Under the pieces are notes generated by a model that saw only the letters and a list, made by a program, of their open reading frames with translations, was not told where the DNA came from and did not search any database. From assembly GCF_000716675.1 (NCBI RefSeq), contig NZ_JNXT01000041.1, positions 1 through 64,000 of the forward strand: a DNA stretch of 64,000 nucleotides, read 5' to 3'. Origin of the DNA: Streptomyces alboflavus (GTDB lineage Bacteria; Actinomycetota; Actinomycetes; Streptomycetales; Streptomycetaceae). Every line of letters starts with the position of its first letter. The first letter of the stretch is position 1. Of the stretch, positions 27,338-37,994 are shown in pieces. The position numbers and the translations under genes are program-made.

Positions 27338-28540
27338 ATGTCCAGCGAGCAGAGACCCGGATCCACGGAGGACCCAGCACCCACGACCGCCCCGCCCGAC
27401 CCACCCCCCTCACCCGACCCGAACGCCCCTCACACCCCCCACGACCCCGACACCCTCTGCCCGCCCGGCGCCGCCCTCTACGCCCGGGCCCTGCGCGCGG
27501 GCCGCGTCCACACCCGCGAGGCCGAACCGACCCCGTGCCTCGTCGACTTCGGACTCCTTCACCCCGACATCGACGACATGCAGTGGCTGTTGCCGAGCGA
27601 GCCCACGAGCGCGCTGCTCGGCCTCCTGCGGGGCATCGAGGAGCAGGTCGGGCAGGAGCGGCAGCGCGAGGCGGAGCTGATGGCGGCCCTGGAGCCCCTG
27701 CTCACCCGCGTACCCGCGGCGCCGGACATCCCGACCGACATCCCCGTTCAGCCGGAGAGCCCAACCGGCGCCCCCGCCCGGCCGGGCGGGCCCACCGACA
27801 CCACACCCGGGCCAGAAGGCCCCACCGACACCCCGCCCCACCCCGCGCGCCCCGTCAGCCCCGCGCGCCCCACCAGCCCCGCCCTCACCCTCCACACCTC
27901 CCTCCCCCGCATCACCCACGCCATCGACGCGGCCGTGTCCCGGTGTGCGGAGGAGGTCCTGACGATCCAGCCGGGCGGGTTCAGGCCGATCGCGGACCTC
28001 GGTGCCGCGCCGCCGCGCGAGCAGGCGCTGCTGTCCCGGGGCTGTCGGATGCGCACGCTCTACCAGCACACGACCCGGCACGCCTTCCCCGTGATCGCGC
28101 ACTTCGAGCGCCTCGACGGCGACGTGGAGGTGCGGACGCTGAGCGAGGTCACCGACCAGCTGGTCGTGTTCGACCGGGCGGTCGCGTTCGTACCGGCGGA
28201 CCGGGACGCCACCGGGGCCCTGGAGATCCGCGCGCCCGCCGTCGTCGGCTATCTGGTGGCGCTCTTCGAGCGGCTGTGGCGCCTCGCCACGCCGATGTTC
28301 CCGCACCCGGCGGCGCCGCAGCCCGCCAAGGACGGCGTCACCGCGCGACAGCGGACCATCGCCGAACTCCTCGTCGAGGGCCTGACGGACGCCGAGATCG
28401 CCGACCGGCTCGGCATGAACGTGCGGACCGTACGCGTCCATATCGCGAAGCTCACCGGCACCTTGGGGAGCAGGAACCGCACGCAACTCGGATTCCTCAT
28501 CAGTCGCTCAGGAATCCTGCGCCCCGGGCACCCCGCGTGA
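27338..28540 (+). CDS. LuxR-type regulator with Pro-rich linker (array member 5)
   Basis: 400 residues, ATG start with GGAGGGAG about 8 nt upstream. A Pro-rich N-terminal extension (APTTAPPDPPPSPDPNAP) precedes the family core (LCPPGAALYARALRAGR, TPCLVDFGLLHPDIDD). The linker between the wing and sensor is expanded by some 60 residues of PTGAPARPGGPTDTTPG-type repeats. Unlike member 4, the sensor itself is intact (MRTLYQHTTRHAF, VEVRTLSEVTDQLVVFDRAVAFVPA). C-terminal helix-turn-helix: RLGMNVRTVRVHIAKLTGTLGSRNRTQLGFLISRSGIL. It is the last array member, 153 bp after member 4. Confidence 0.85.
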   Translation: MSSEQRPGSTEDPAPTTAPPDPPPSPDPNAPHTPHDPDTLCPPGAALYARALRAGRVHTREAEPTPCLVDFGLLHPDIDDMQWLLPSEPTSALLGLLRGIEEQVGQERQREAELMAALEPLLTRVPAAPDIPTDIPVQPESPTGAPARPGGPTDTTPGPEGPTDTPPHPARPVSPARPTSPALTLHTSLPRITHAIDAAVSRCAEEVLTIQPGGFRPIADLGAAPPREQALLSRGCRMRTLYQHTTRHAFPVIAHFERLDGDVEVRTLSEVTDQLVVFDRAVAFVPADRDATGALEIRAPAVVGYLVALFERLWRLATPMFPHPAAPQPAKDGVTARQRTIAELLVEGLTDAEIADRLGMNVRTVRVHIAKLTGTLGSRNRTQLGFLISRSGILRPGHPA

Positions 28541-28849
28541 ATCACGATCGTCCGGATTTGCCGCTACTTGCCCCCACCTCCGCCCCTTGCACCGCAGCAA
28601 GTTGACGGTAGCGGAGCGTGGGCGAGCCGTTGCATCGTGGTGATGGCGGCAGGGAGCGGCCAGAGCCCGTCTCAGGTACTGGAACCGACCGCTCCCGGCG
28701 GCCGAGTGGCTCTGTCGTGGTCTCCCCCCGCAGAGTCGCGCTTCCCTAAGGGGTTGCCCCGGTTCGGCCGCGTCCCGTGGCCGAACCGGGGCGCTCGCGC
28801 TTCGGGGGGAGTGAGCGCCCCGTCCCGCGGGCGGCCCGGGGTGGGCTGC
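28541..28849. other. intergenic structured region between the array and the conserved gene
   Basis: About 310 bp without a gene. It holds an outer inverted repeat CCGCTAC...GTAGCGG (about 28560-28613) enclosing CTTGC...GCAAG, probably the end of the LuxR member 5 transcript, and the strong hairpin listed separately. Confidence 0.5.
28756..28792. terminator. 14-bp perfect hairpin, probably bidirectional terminator
   Basis: Stem GCCCCGGTTCGGCC / GGCCGAACCGGGGC, 9-nt loop, between the convergent LuxR member 5 and the 172-residue conserved gene (57 bp past its stop). Confidence 0.85.
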
Positions 28850-29368
28850 TCAGGCGTGCGCCGCGTGGTCGTCGGCCCACTCCTGCAGCAGTCGCTCCCG
28901 CTCACCCCTGCGGGGCGAACCGCCCTCGTGCGCGCGGCCCCACGCGGCCATCGCGGCCAGCGTGGTCATCAGCGTGGCGGCGCCCTCGGTGAGGCGGGCG
29001 AGCAGGGCGCGCGAGAGGTCGTACTCCTTCTGGGAGTAGCCCACGGCGGCGGCGACGTACGCCGTCAGCTCGATCTCCTCGTCGGCCGTGCCGACGCACA
29101 CCGTCATCGTCGGCGCGTCGTCACCGCCGCCCATGCCGACCGTGAGCGCCATGTCGACGACGGCGCCGACCTGCCGCTTCAGGGACCGCACGGGCACGTC
29201 CTCGACGGTGAGCGCCTGGACGTCGTCCCACAGCCACAGGCCGGACTGTCCATGGCCGATACCGGCGATGCCCTCGGGTGTCAGGCGCACCCCGGGGGCG
29301 AGCCCGGCCGGTTTCGATCCCACGTACACATCGCCTTCGGCGATCCAGAACAGCCCCACCATGGCCAT
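28850..29368 (-). CDS. conserved hypothetical protein downstream of the hspR operon
   Basis: 172 residues, no established function. The N-terminal half appears beta-rich and PH-like (GLFWIAEGDVYVGSKPAGLAPGVRLTPEG, GLWLWDDVQALTVEDVPVRS), with a middle ALTVGMGGGDDAPTMTVCVG; the C-terminal half is helical (YDLSRALLARLTEGAATLMTTLAAMAAWGRAH). No signal or membrane segment. It lies 206 bp downstream of hspR on the same strand but beyond the operon terminator, with its own terminator behind it. Confidence 0.7.
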   Translation of the reverse strand: MAMVGLFWIAEGDVYVGSKPAGLAPGVRLTPEGIAGIGHGQSGLWLWDDVQALTVEDVPVRSLKRQVGAVVDMALTVGMGGGDDAPTMTVCVGTADEEIELTAYVAAAVGYSQKEYDLSRALLARLTEGAATLMTTLAAMAAWGRAHEGGSPRRGERERLLQEWADDHAAHA

Positions 29369-29506
29369 GGTCTTCCAGCTCCCCCTGTGCCGAGCACAGC
29401 GCTCGATTCGATTGCGCGGTCGGGCGAGACGGGCTGGTCAGGGGCGCTCCGCGCCCGGCCCTCGGTCGTCGTTCCTCGCCCCGCCCACTATAAGGAGGCA
29501 AGCGAG

Positions 29507-29541
29507 CGGGCCGGGAGTTCCCCGAGGGAGCTCCCGGCCCG
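29507..29541 (-). terminator. terminator of the dnaK operon
   Basis: GGGCCGGGAG / CTCCCGGCCC stem, 34 bp beyond the hspR stop. Confidence 0.8.
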
Positions 29542-29574
29542 GACAGAGCGCGGTGCGTGCGCCGGAGCGCGCGG

Positions 29575-30030
29575 TCAGGCCTCCGGCGACCTCTTCGGCC
29601 GCCACACCACGAGCGCGCTGGTCTGCTGCACGTCCTGGTACGGCACGAGGTCGCGGCGGTACGAGGCGTGCACCGCGGCTTCGCGCTGCTGCATCGCCGC
29701 CGCGGCGCCCTCGACGGCCGCCGACAGCTCGGCCACCCGGGACTGGAGCGCCGTGACCTGGTTCTCCAGCTCGATGATGCGCTTGATGCCCGCCAGGTTG
29801 ATGCCTTCCTCCTGCGACAACTGCTGGACGGTGCGCAGCAGTTCGATGTCGCGGGCGGAGTACCTGCGGCCCCGGCCCGCGGTGCGGTCGGGCGAGACCA
29901 GGCCCAGGCGGTCGTACTGCCGCAAGGTCTGCGGATGCAGGCCGGAGAGCTGGGCCGCCACCGAGATGACGTACACCGGGGTCTCGTCCGTCAGTTGATA
30001 CGGGTTGCGTCGGCGGCCGTCCCGCTCCAT
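29575..30030 (-). CDS. hspR: HspR, MerR-family heat-shock repressor
   Basis: 151 residues from the ATG at 30030, 4 bp after the dnaJ stop. The MerR-type helix-turn-helix is at the N-terminus: VYVISVAAQLSGLHPQTLRQYDRLGLVSP, then RTAGRGRRYSARDIELL, followed by a coiled coil (IKRIIELENQVTALQSRVAELSAAVEG). HspR in Streptomyces binds HAIR sites and uses DnaK as co-repressor, giving feedback control of dnaK, clpB and lon. Both expected target operators (dnaK, clpB) are present in this window. It is the last gene of the operon, and a terminator follows. Confidence 0.97.
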   Translation of the reverse strand: MERDGRRRNPYQLTDETPVYVISVAAQLSGLHPQTLRQYDRLGLVSPDRTAGRGRRYSARDIELLRTVQQLSQEEGINLAGIKRIIELENQVTALQSRVAELSAAVEGAAAAMQQREAAVHASYRRDLVPYQDVQQTSALVVWRPKRSPEA

Positions 30031-30034
30031 GAGG

Positions 30035-31234
30035 TCACGCTCCCTTCGCGGCCTTGAACAGTTCTGCCCGCGGATCGGTGTCCGCAGTCGCCTTGCGGTA
30101 GGCCTCAAGGGCCTCCTGCGCGGCGGGGGTGAGGGTGGTCGGCACGGCCACCTCCACGGTCACGAGCAGATCGCCCCGGGTGCCGTCCTTGCGGACCGCG
30201 CCCTTGCCGCGGGCGCGCATGGTGCGGCCGTTGGGCGTGCCGGGGGGCAGCTTCAGGGTGACGGGCGGGCCGCCCAGGGTGGGCACCTTGACCTCGCCGC
30301 CGAGCGCCGCTTCCGCGTACGTCACCGGCACGGTCACCGTCAGGTTGTCGCCCTTGCGGCCGAACACCGGGTGGGCGTCCACATGGACGACCACGTACAG
30401 GTCGCCGGCGGGGCCGCCGCGCTCGCCCGGGGCGCCCTTGCCGCGCAGGCGGATGCGCTGGCCGTCGCTGACGCCCGGCGGGACGCGGACCTGCATGGTC
30501 CGCGAGGACTTGGCGCGGCCGCTGCCGTGGCAGACCTCGCAGGGGTCCTGCGCGATCAGGCCGCGGCCCTTGCAGTCCACGCACGGGTCGGTCAGCGAGA
30601 AGCCGCCACCGCCGCCGCGCGAGACCTGTCCGGTGCCCACGCACGTCGGGCAGACGCGCGGGGTGCCGTTCTTGTCGCCCGTGCCCGAGCAGGCCTTGCA
30701 CGGGGCCTGGGACGACATGCGCAGCGGAACTGTCGCGCCGTCCACGGCCTCCGTGAAGCTCAGCGTGACCTCGGACTCGATGTCCTGGCCGCGGCGCGGC
30801 TGCGTACGCGTGCCCGCGGTCGCGCCGCCGCGGTTGAACAAGCCCCCGAAGACGTCACCGAGGCCGCCCCCGAATCCGCCGGCGCCCGTCTGTCCGCCTC
30901 CGCCCGGGGCGCCGCCTCCGAAGAGGTCGCCCAGGTCGAAGTTGAACGATCCGCCGCCGCCGGGGCCGCCCGGGCCCGGCCTGAATCCTCCGCCGTTGCC
31001 GAAGAGCGCGCGGGCCTCGTCGTACTCCTTGCGCTTCTTGGGGTCGCCGAGGACGTCGTTCGCCTCGGAGATCTCCTTGAAGCGCTCCTCGGCCTTGGCG
31101 TTGCCCTTGTTGGCGTCCGGGTGGTTCTCGCGAGCCAGCTTCCGGTACGCCTTCTTGATCTCGGCTTCGGTGGCGTCCTTGGGGACGCCGAGGACCTTGT
31201 AGTAGTCCTTCTCGATGAAGTCCTTGGTGCTCAT
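30035..31234 (-). CDS. dnaJ: DnaJ co-chaperone
   Basis: 399 residues. J domain (YYKVLGVPKDATEAEIKKAYRKLARENHPDAN with the HPD motif), a long Gly/Phe-rich region (about 80-155), four zinc-finger repeats CKACSGTG, CPTCVGTG, CVDCKGRG and CEVCHGSG, and the C-terminal client-binding domains. The full type I set is present. It stimulates DnaK ATPase and delivers substrates. Start MSTKDFIEKDYYKVLG. It follows grpE after an 84-bp gap within the operon. Confidence 0.97.
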   Translation of the reverse strand: MSTKDFIEKDYYKVLGVPKDATEAEIKKAYRKLARENHPDANKGNAKAEERFKEISEANDVLGDPKKRKEYDEARALFGNGGGFRPGPGGPGGGGSFNFDLGDLFGGGAPGGGGQTGAGGFGGGLGDVFGGLFNRGGATAGTRTQPRRGQDIESEVTLSFTEAVDGATVPLRMSSQAPCKACSGTGDKNGTPRVCPTCVGTGQVSRGGGGGFSLTDPCVDCKGRGLIAQDPCEVCHGSGRAKSSRTMQVRVPPGVSDGQRIRLRGKGAPGERGGPAGDLYVVVHVDAHPVFGRKGDNLTVTVPVTYAEAALGGEVKVPTLGGPPVTLKLPPGTPNGRTMRARGKGAVRKDGTRGDLLVTVEVAVPTTLTPAAQEALEAYRKATADTDPRAELFKAAKGA

Positions 31235-31318
31235 CCCCGACGTCCCTCCTTCCCTGTCATCCGGCGGGCCCCGGCGCCGAGGTCGCCCTCGGCGCCGAAG
31301 CCGCCGTCCGTGTCGGCG

Positions 31319-32046
31319 TCAGCCCTCGTCCGGGCCACCGCTCTCCTTGCCCTTGGCGTCCGCGGTGTCCGCGGCGCCGTCGGCCTTGCTCTCCGCGTCC
31401 GCGGGCGCGCTGTCGTCGCCCTCGGCGCCGGACTCCGCCTTGACCGTCTGCGCGCCGGGCTGAGGCTCGGCCACCGCCACGCGCGCGGGGCGCACGATCC
31501 GCTCGCCGATGCGATACCCCGGCTGGAGAATCGCGACGCACGTCGTCTCGGTGACGTCCGGTGCGTAGCTGTGCATCAGCGCTTCGTGGATCGTCGGGTC
31601 GAAGGGCTCGCCCTCCTTGCCGAACTGCTGCAGACCCATCTTGGCGACGACGGTCTCCAGCGCCTCGGCGACGGACTTGAAGCCGCCGACCAGTTCGCCG
31701 TGTTCCCTCGCGCGGCCGACGTCGTCGAGCGTCGGGAGCAGTTCCGTCAGGAGGTTCGCCGCGGCGATCTCCTTGACCGTCACCTTGTCCCGCTCCACCC
31801 GGCGGCGGTAGTTCTGATACTCGGCCTGCAGCCGCTGGAGATCCGCGGTGCGCTCGGTGAGCGCGGTGCGGACCTGGTCCAGCTGGGCGGTCAGGCCCAC
31901 GATCTGGCTTGCGTCCCCGGCCGGGGCCGCCGGGCCCTCCTCGGTGGAGGGCCCGTCGGCCTGCGGCGCCTTCTCTTCAGGGGTGGCGCCGGAGGGGACG
32001 TCGGGCTGCTCGGCGTTCTCGCCGAAGCCCGGGGTCTCCTCCGTCA

Positions 32047-32047
<1 letters not shown>
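31319..32047 (-). CDS. grpE: GrpE nucleotide exchange factor
   Basis: 242 residues. It has long acidic/Pro-rich N- and C-terminal tails (AEQPDVPSGATPEEKAPQADGPSTEE; ESKADGAADTADAKG) around the coiled coil and beta domain (AEYQNYRRRVERDKV, ELLPTLDDVGRAREHGELVGGFKSVAEAL, FDPTIHEALMHSYAPDV, QPGYRIGERIVRPARVAVA). It accelerates ADP release from DnaK. Its ATG overlaps the dnaK stop by one base (TGATG). Confidence 0.96.
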
Positions 32048-33960
<1,913 letters not shown>

Positions 33961-33991
33961 AATGCATCAGGGGTTCCCAGGAGTCAACAGA

Positions 33992-34012
33992 CCTGAGTCG
34001 GGCCGACTCAAC
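33992..34012 (-). promoter_or_regulatory. HAIR operator 2 (imperfect) upstream of dnaK
   Basis: Plus strand reads CCTGAGT-N7-ACTCAAC, two mismatches from the consensus, centred 52 bp from site 1. The spacing (about five helical turns) would put both HspR dimers on the same DNA face. Confidence 0.8.
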
Positions 34013-34054
34013 TCTTATCTCGCCCTTACACGCAACCCCAGGGGGCACCATCTG

Positions 34055-34103
34055 AGCCCGTCCGGCGATTGAGGACGAGCGCGGAGCGCGATCAGGGGCC
34101 ACC
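34055..34103. repeat. degenerate family A repeat
   Basis: GCCCGTCCGGCGATTGAGGA followed by CGAGCGCGGAGCGCGATCAGGGG, the opening part of the 120-bp unit at 8450 with deletions. It lies in the 355-bp dnaK / Fe-S reductase intergenic region, which otherwise holds the two HAIR sites and the reductase promoter. Confidence 0.75.
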
Positions 34104-34217
34104 CCGGGGCGCGGCGCCCTGTTGCCGCACAGAGCGGACGCCATAGCGACGCAGATCACCGCCCCGCTGGCTACAGTGCGACTGAGTAAGTGGGTAGTCT
34201 CAGACGGACTGCATAAG

Positions 34218-34231
34218 TTACCGCTTAGTAA
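34218..34231. promoter_or_regulatory. possible operator before the Fe-S reductase gene
   Basis: TTAC-N6-GTAA (TTACCGCTTAGTAA), a short inverted repeat in an AT-richer patch 43 bp before the ATG. It could be a TetR-type site or part of the promoter. Weak evidence. Confidence 0.3.
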
Positions 34232-34273
34232 TACGTTGGATTGCCCACCCTCGCAGGCCCGAGGAGCCCCGAA

Positions 34274-36541
34274 ATGCAACTCGCCGCGATCATCGTGTCG
34301 CTGGTCCTCATCGCAGTCGGCGTCGCCCTGTTCGGCCGTGCCATCCTGCAGATCTACCAGTTCATGCGGCTCGGCCAGCCCGTGCCCGCGGGAACGAGGA
34401 CCGACGCGCCCGCCGAGCGCACCCTCACCGTGGCCAAGGAGTTCCTCGGCCACACGCGCATGAACCGGTGGGGCGTCGTCGGTGTGGCGCACTGGTTCGT
34501 CGCGGTGGGCTTCTTCTCGCTGCTCCTGACGATCGTGAACGCCATCGGCCAGCTCTTCAAGGCCGACTGGATGCTGCCGGTCATCGGTGACTGGGCGCCG
34601 TACAACATGTTCGTCGAGTTCCTCGGCACCATGACCGTGCTCGGCATCCTGACCCTGATCGTCGTCCGGCAGCTGAGCCGCCCCGACCGGCCGGGCCGCA
34701 AGTCCCGCTTCGCGGGCTCCAACACCGGCCAGGCGTACTTCGTCGAGTCCGTCATCCTCATCGTCGGCGTCTGCATCTTCACGCTGCACGCCCTGGAGGG
34801 CGCCCAGCACCACGTGGACTCCTACGAGGCCTCGTTCTTCATCTCGTACCCGTTCGTGTCGTGGTTCGGGGGCATGGACGTCTCGACGCTCCAGAACCTC
34901 ACGTACTTCTTCGCGGGCCTGAAGATCGCGACCTCCTTCATCTGGATGATCACGGTCGCCCTGAAGACCGACATGGGCGTCGCCTGGCACCGCTTCCTGG
35001 CCTTCCCCAACATCTGGTTCAAGCGGAAGGCCGACGGCTCGACCGCGCTCGGCGCCCTGCTTCCCATGACGACCGGCGGCAAGGAGATCGACTGGGAGGA
35101 CCCGGCCGAGGACGCCGTCTTCGGCGTCTCCCAGGTCGAGCAGTTCTCCTGGAAGGGCCTGCTCGACTTCTCCACCTGCACCGAGTGCGGCCGCTGCCAG
35201 TCGCAGTGCCCCGCCTGGAACACCGGCAAGCCCCTCTCCCCCAAGCTCCTCATCATGTCGCTGCGCGACAACGCGCACGCCAAGGCCCCGTACCTGCTCG
35301 CGGGCGGCGGCAAGACGATGGAGGGCGAGGAGAAGGCGTCGGCCGAGCAGCTCGCCGACGTCCCCGCGGCGGCCCTCGCGGAGGCCGAGCGCCCCCTCAT
35401 CGGCACCCTCGAAGAGAACGGCGTCATCGACCCCGACGTCCTGTGGTCCTGCACCACCTGCGGCGCCTGCGTCGAGCAGTGCCCGGTGGACATCGAGCAC
35501 ATCGACCACATCGTCGACATGCGCCGCTACCAGGTGATGATCGAGTCCGCGTTCCCGTCCGAGGCGGGCACGATGCTCAAGAACCTGGAGAAGAAGGGCA
35601 ACCCCTGGGGCCTGGCGAAGAAGCAGCGCCTGGAGTGGCTGAAGGAAGTCGACTTCGAGGTGCCGGTCGTCGGCAAGGACATCGAGGACCTCACCGAGGT
35701 CGAGTACCTCTACTGGGTCGGCTGCGCGGGCGCGCTGGAGGACCGCGCGAAGAAGACCACCAAGGCCTTCGCCGAACTGCTCCACATGGCGGGCGTCAAG
35801 TTCGCGATCATGGGCGGCGACGAGAAGTGCACGGGTGACTCGGCCCGCCGCCTCGGCAACGAGCCGCTGTTCCAGCAGCTCGGCGCGGAGAACGTGGCGT
35901 CCTTGAACATGGCGTTCGGGGAAGACGACGAAGACGAGTCGACGAAGAAGCCCAAGACCGCGAAGAAGATCGTCGCGACCTGCCCGCACTGCCTCAACAC
36001 CCTCGGCAACGAGTACCCGCAGCTCGGCGGCGACTACGAAGTCATCCACCACACGCAGCTGCTCCAGCACCTCATCGACGAGGGCAAGCTGATCCCGGTG
36101 ACCCCGGTCGAGGGCCTGATCACCTACCACGACCCGTGCTACCTGGGCCGTCACAACAAGATCTACACGCCCCCGCGCGAGATCATGGACAAGGTCCCGG
36201 GCCTGCGCCAGCAGGAGATGCACCGCCACAAGGAGCGCGGCTTCTGCTGCGGCGCCGGTGGCGCGCGGATGTGGATGGAGGAGCGGATCGGCAAGCGCAT
36301 CAACACGGAGCGCGTGGACGAGGCGCTGTCCCTCAACCCCGACATCGTGTCGACGGCCTGCCCCTTCTGCCTGGTCATGCTCACCGACTCGGTCAACGGC
36401 AAGAAGAACGACGGCGCGGCGAAGGAGTCGCTCCAGGTCGTGGACGTGGCGCAGCTGCTGCTCGACTCGGTCAAGACGCCGGTGGACCCGGCGGGCGACG
36501 AGGAGGCGGCGGACGCGCCGGAGCCGGAGCCGGTGAAGTAG
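34274..36541 (+). CDS. membrane iron-sulfur reductase (heterodisulfide-reductase-like)
   Basis: 755 residues from the ATG at 34274. Order: four to five transmembrane helices with conserved histidines (about 1-240, resembling nitrate-reductase gamma/HdrE-type cytochrome b), two 4Fe-4S ferredoxin motifs (CTECGRCQSQCP and CTTCGACVEQCP), then two CCG-type cysteine-rich domains (WVGCAG..., CPHCLNTLGNEY; DPCYLGRHN, GFCCGAGGARMWMEE, CPFCLVM). The layout matches the actinobacterial protein represented by M. tuberculosis Rv0338c, thought to carry electrons between the quinone pool and a cytoplasmic partner. Downstream hairpin at 36570. Substrate unknown. Confidence 0.88.
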   Translation: MQLAAIIVSLVLIAVGVALFGRAILQIYQFMRLGQPVPAGTRTDAPAERTLTVAKEFLGHTRMNRWGVVGVAHWFVAVGFFSLLLTIVNAIGQLFKADWMLPVIGDWAPYNMFVEFLGTMTVLGILTLIVVRQLSRPDRPGRKSRFAGSNTGQAYFVESVILIVGVCIFTLHALEGAQHHVDSYEASFFISYPFVSWFGGMDVSTLQNLTYFFAGLKIATSFIWMITVALKTDMGVAWHRFLAFPNIWFKRKADGSTALGALLPMTTGGKEIDWEDPAEDAVFGVSQVEQFSWKGLLDFSTCTECGRCQSQCPAWNTGKPLSPKLLIMSLRDNAHAKAPYLLAGGGKTMEGEEKASAEQLADVPAAALAEAERPLIGTLEENGVIDPDVLWSCTTCGACVEQCPVDIEHIDHIVDMRRYQVMIESAFPSEAGTMLKNLEKKGNPWGLAKKQRLEWLKEVDFEVPVVGKDIEDLTEVEYLYWVGCAGALEDRAKKTTKAFAELLHMAGVKFAIMGGDEKCTGDSARRLGNEPLFQQLGAENVASLNMAFGEDDEDESTKKPKTAKKIVATCPHCLNTLGNEYPQLGGDYEVIHHTQLLQHLIDEGKLIPVTPVEGLITYHDPCYLGRHNKIYTPPREIMDKVPGLRQQEMHRHKERGFCCGAGGARMWMEERIGKRINTERVDEALSLNPDIVSTACPFCLVMLTDSVNGKKNDGAAKESLQVVDVAQLLLDSVKTPVDPAGDEEAADAPEPEPVK

Positions 36542-36569
36542 CCGCTACGGCGGTACGTGGTTCACGGTG

Positions 36570-36600
36570 GGGCCGGTTTCGCCTGGGGCGGGACCGGCCC
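36570..36600 (+). terminator. terminator after the Fe-S reductase gene
   Basis: Stem GGGCCGGT / ACCGGCCC with extra inner GCC/GGC pairing, followed by TTCGTCGTTCG, 28 bp after the stop. Confidence 0.8.
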
Positions 36601-36680
36601 TTCGTCGTTCGTGTAAACCTGTGGTGCTGTCGGTTCTGTCGTGAGCATGAAGTCACGCGGTGACGTTGGGGTGGGTGGGC

Positions 36681-37994
36681 ATGAGGAGTTCCGGAAGACG
36701 TCTGCTGGCCGTCGTCGTGGGCGGCGTCCTGGTCCTCGCGGGGTGCGGGGGCGGTGGCGAGTCCCACGCGCGCGCCAAGAACACCGGCTCGGCCGGACTC
36801 GCGAACAAGAGCGCACCTCAGCAGCCCGTCCCGCGCGGCAAGGGCAGCAAGGTGCCGGACGACTTCAACGGGGACGGCGCCCGGGACCTCGTACTCGACG
36901 CGCTCGCGCACCGTGGACACGGCGACGATCCCGGAATCGGCATCGTCTACGGAAGCGACCGCGGCCTTGTCCCGGGGGCACGGCAGTTGCTGACCGCCCA
37001 CGCCAACGGAGCCCGTACGAAGGGCCAGTTGCCCGCCGCGTTCGAGTCCGAGGCGGCCTGCGACCTGAACGAGGACGGCTTCACCGACCTCGTCGTGTCG
37101 ACGGACCCGCCCTACAACGGCCAGGGCAGGCCCCCCGTCCCCCTCCAACTCCTCTTCGGCTCCCCTTCCGGCCTCACCGGCAAGGCGGTGAAGCTCCAGG
37201 TGCCCGACCGGGCCAGGCTCGGCAACGACTGGGCGGACCAGCCGGTGTGCGGCGACTTCGACGGCGACGGCGCGCACGACCTCGTGCTGCACGCGAGCGG
37301 CGCCCATCTCACCTTCCTGCGTGGCCCGTTCACGCGGAAGGGTGCCCCGCGCGCGGCGGGCAAGCCGATCACCGCCCCCGGCAACGACCTGGCCACCGGC
37401 GCGCCCGCCGTCGACGTGAACGGCGACGGCTACGACGACCTGGTCGTCCGCGAGGAGGCTCGCGCCTCGAAGGGCAGCCTGGTCCTCGGCGGCCCCAAGG
37501 GCCCGGCCCGCACCGGCGTCCTCTTCCCCGCCGCGACCGACATCGCCTTCGGCACGTTCGGCCGCGCCAAGGACATGGACGCTGCGCTCGCGGCGCCCGG
37601 CGGCATCGCCCTGCGCTACGACGTCCCCGGCACGGCCCGCGCGAAGATCGCCGTCCGGAACGCGTCCGTGTACGCGGGCGACCTGGACGACGACGGCCGC
37701 AGCGAGCTGGTCGTGGGCGGGGGCGGGCCCGGTGAGGTGTGGGTGTACCGGGGCCGGGCGGCCGGTCTCGCCGCCAACGCGACGGCGACGCTGGTGCCGT
37801 CGCGGGGCCGGGACGGGGTCGTCCAGGTCCTCAAGGTGGCCGACTTCGACGGGGACCGGCGGGCGGATGTGGTGGTGCGGACGGCCTGGGGGCAGGGGCG
37901 GGATCGGGTGGAAGTGTATTCCGGCCGGGCGGGGGCGGAGGGGCCGGTGGCCCGGGGGGCGGGGGTCACGTTCTCGACGGTGGGGTTCGGGTAG
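36681..37994 (+). CDS. FG-GAP/VCBS repeat lipoprotein
   Basis: 437 residues from the ATG at 36681. An N-terminal lipoprotein signal (MRSSGRRLLAVVVGGVLVLAGC, lipobox LAGC) is followed by a Gly/Ser-rich linker and about seven FG-GAP-type blades with calcium-loop sequences (DDFNGDGARDLV, DLNEDGFTDLVV, DFDGDGAHDLVL, DVNGDGYDDLVV, DLDDDGRSELVV, DFDGDRRADVVV). This predicts a surface-anchored beta-propeller with Ca2+-binding loops. Similar to the four tandem paralogues at 43-49 kb, but lipid-anchored. The last 29 bp overlap the convergent three-cysteine gene, and this 3' end is duplicated at 39524. Confidence 0.85.
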   Translation: MRSSGRRLLAVVVGGVLVLAGCGGGGESHARAKNTGSAGLANKSAPQQPVPRGKGSKVPDDFNGDGARDLVLDALAHRGHGDDPGIGIVYGSDRGLVPGARQLLTAHANGARTKGQLPAAFESEAACDLNEDGFTDLVVSTDPPYNGQGRPPVPLQLLFGSPSGLTGKAVKLQVPDRARLGNDWADQPVCGDFDGDGAHDLVLHASGAHLTFLRGPFTRKGAPRAAGKPITAPGNDLATGAPAVDVNGDGYDDLVVREEARASKGSLVLGGPKGPARTGVLFPAATDIAFGTFGRAKDMDAALAAPGGIALRYDVPGTARAKIAVRNASVYAGDLDDDGRSELVVGGGGPGEVWVYRGRAAGLAANATATLVPSRGRDGVVQVLKVADFDGDRRADVVVRTAWGQGRDRVEVYSGRAGAEGPVARGAGVTFSTVGFG

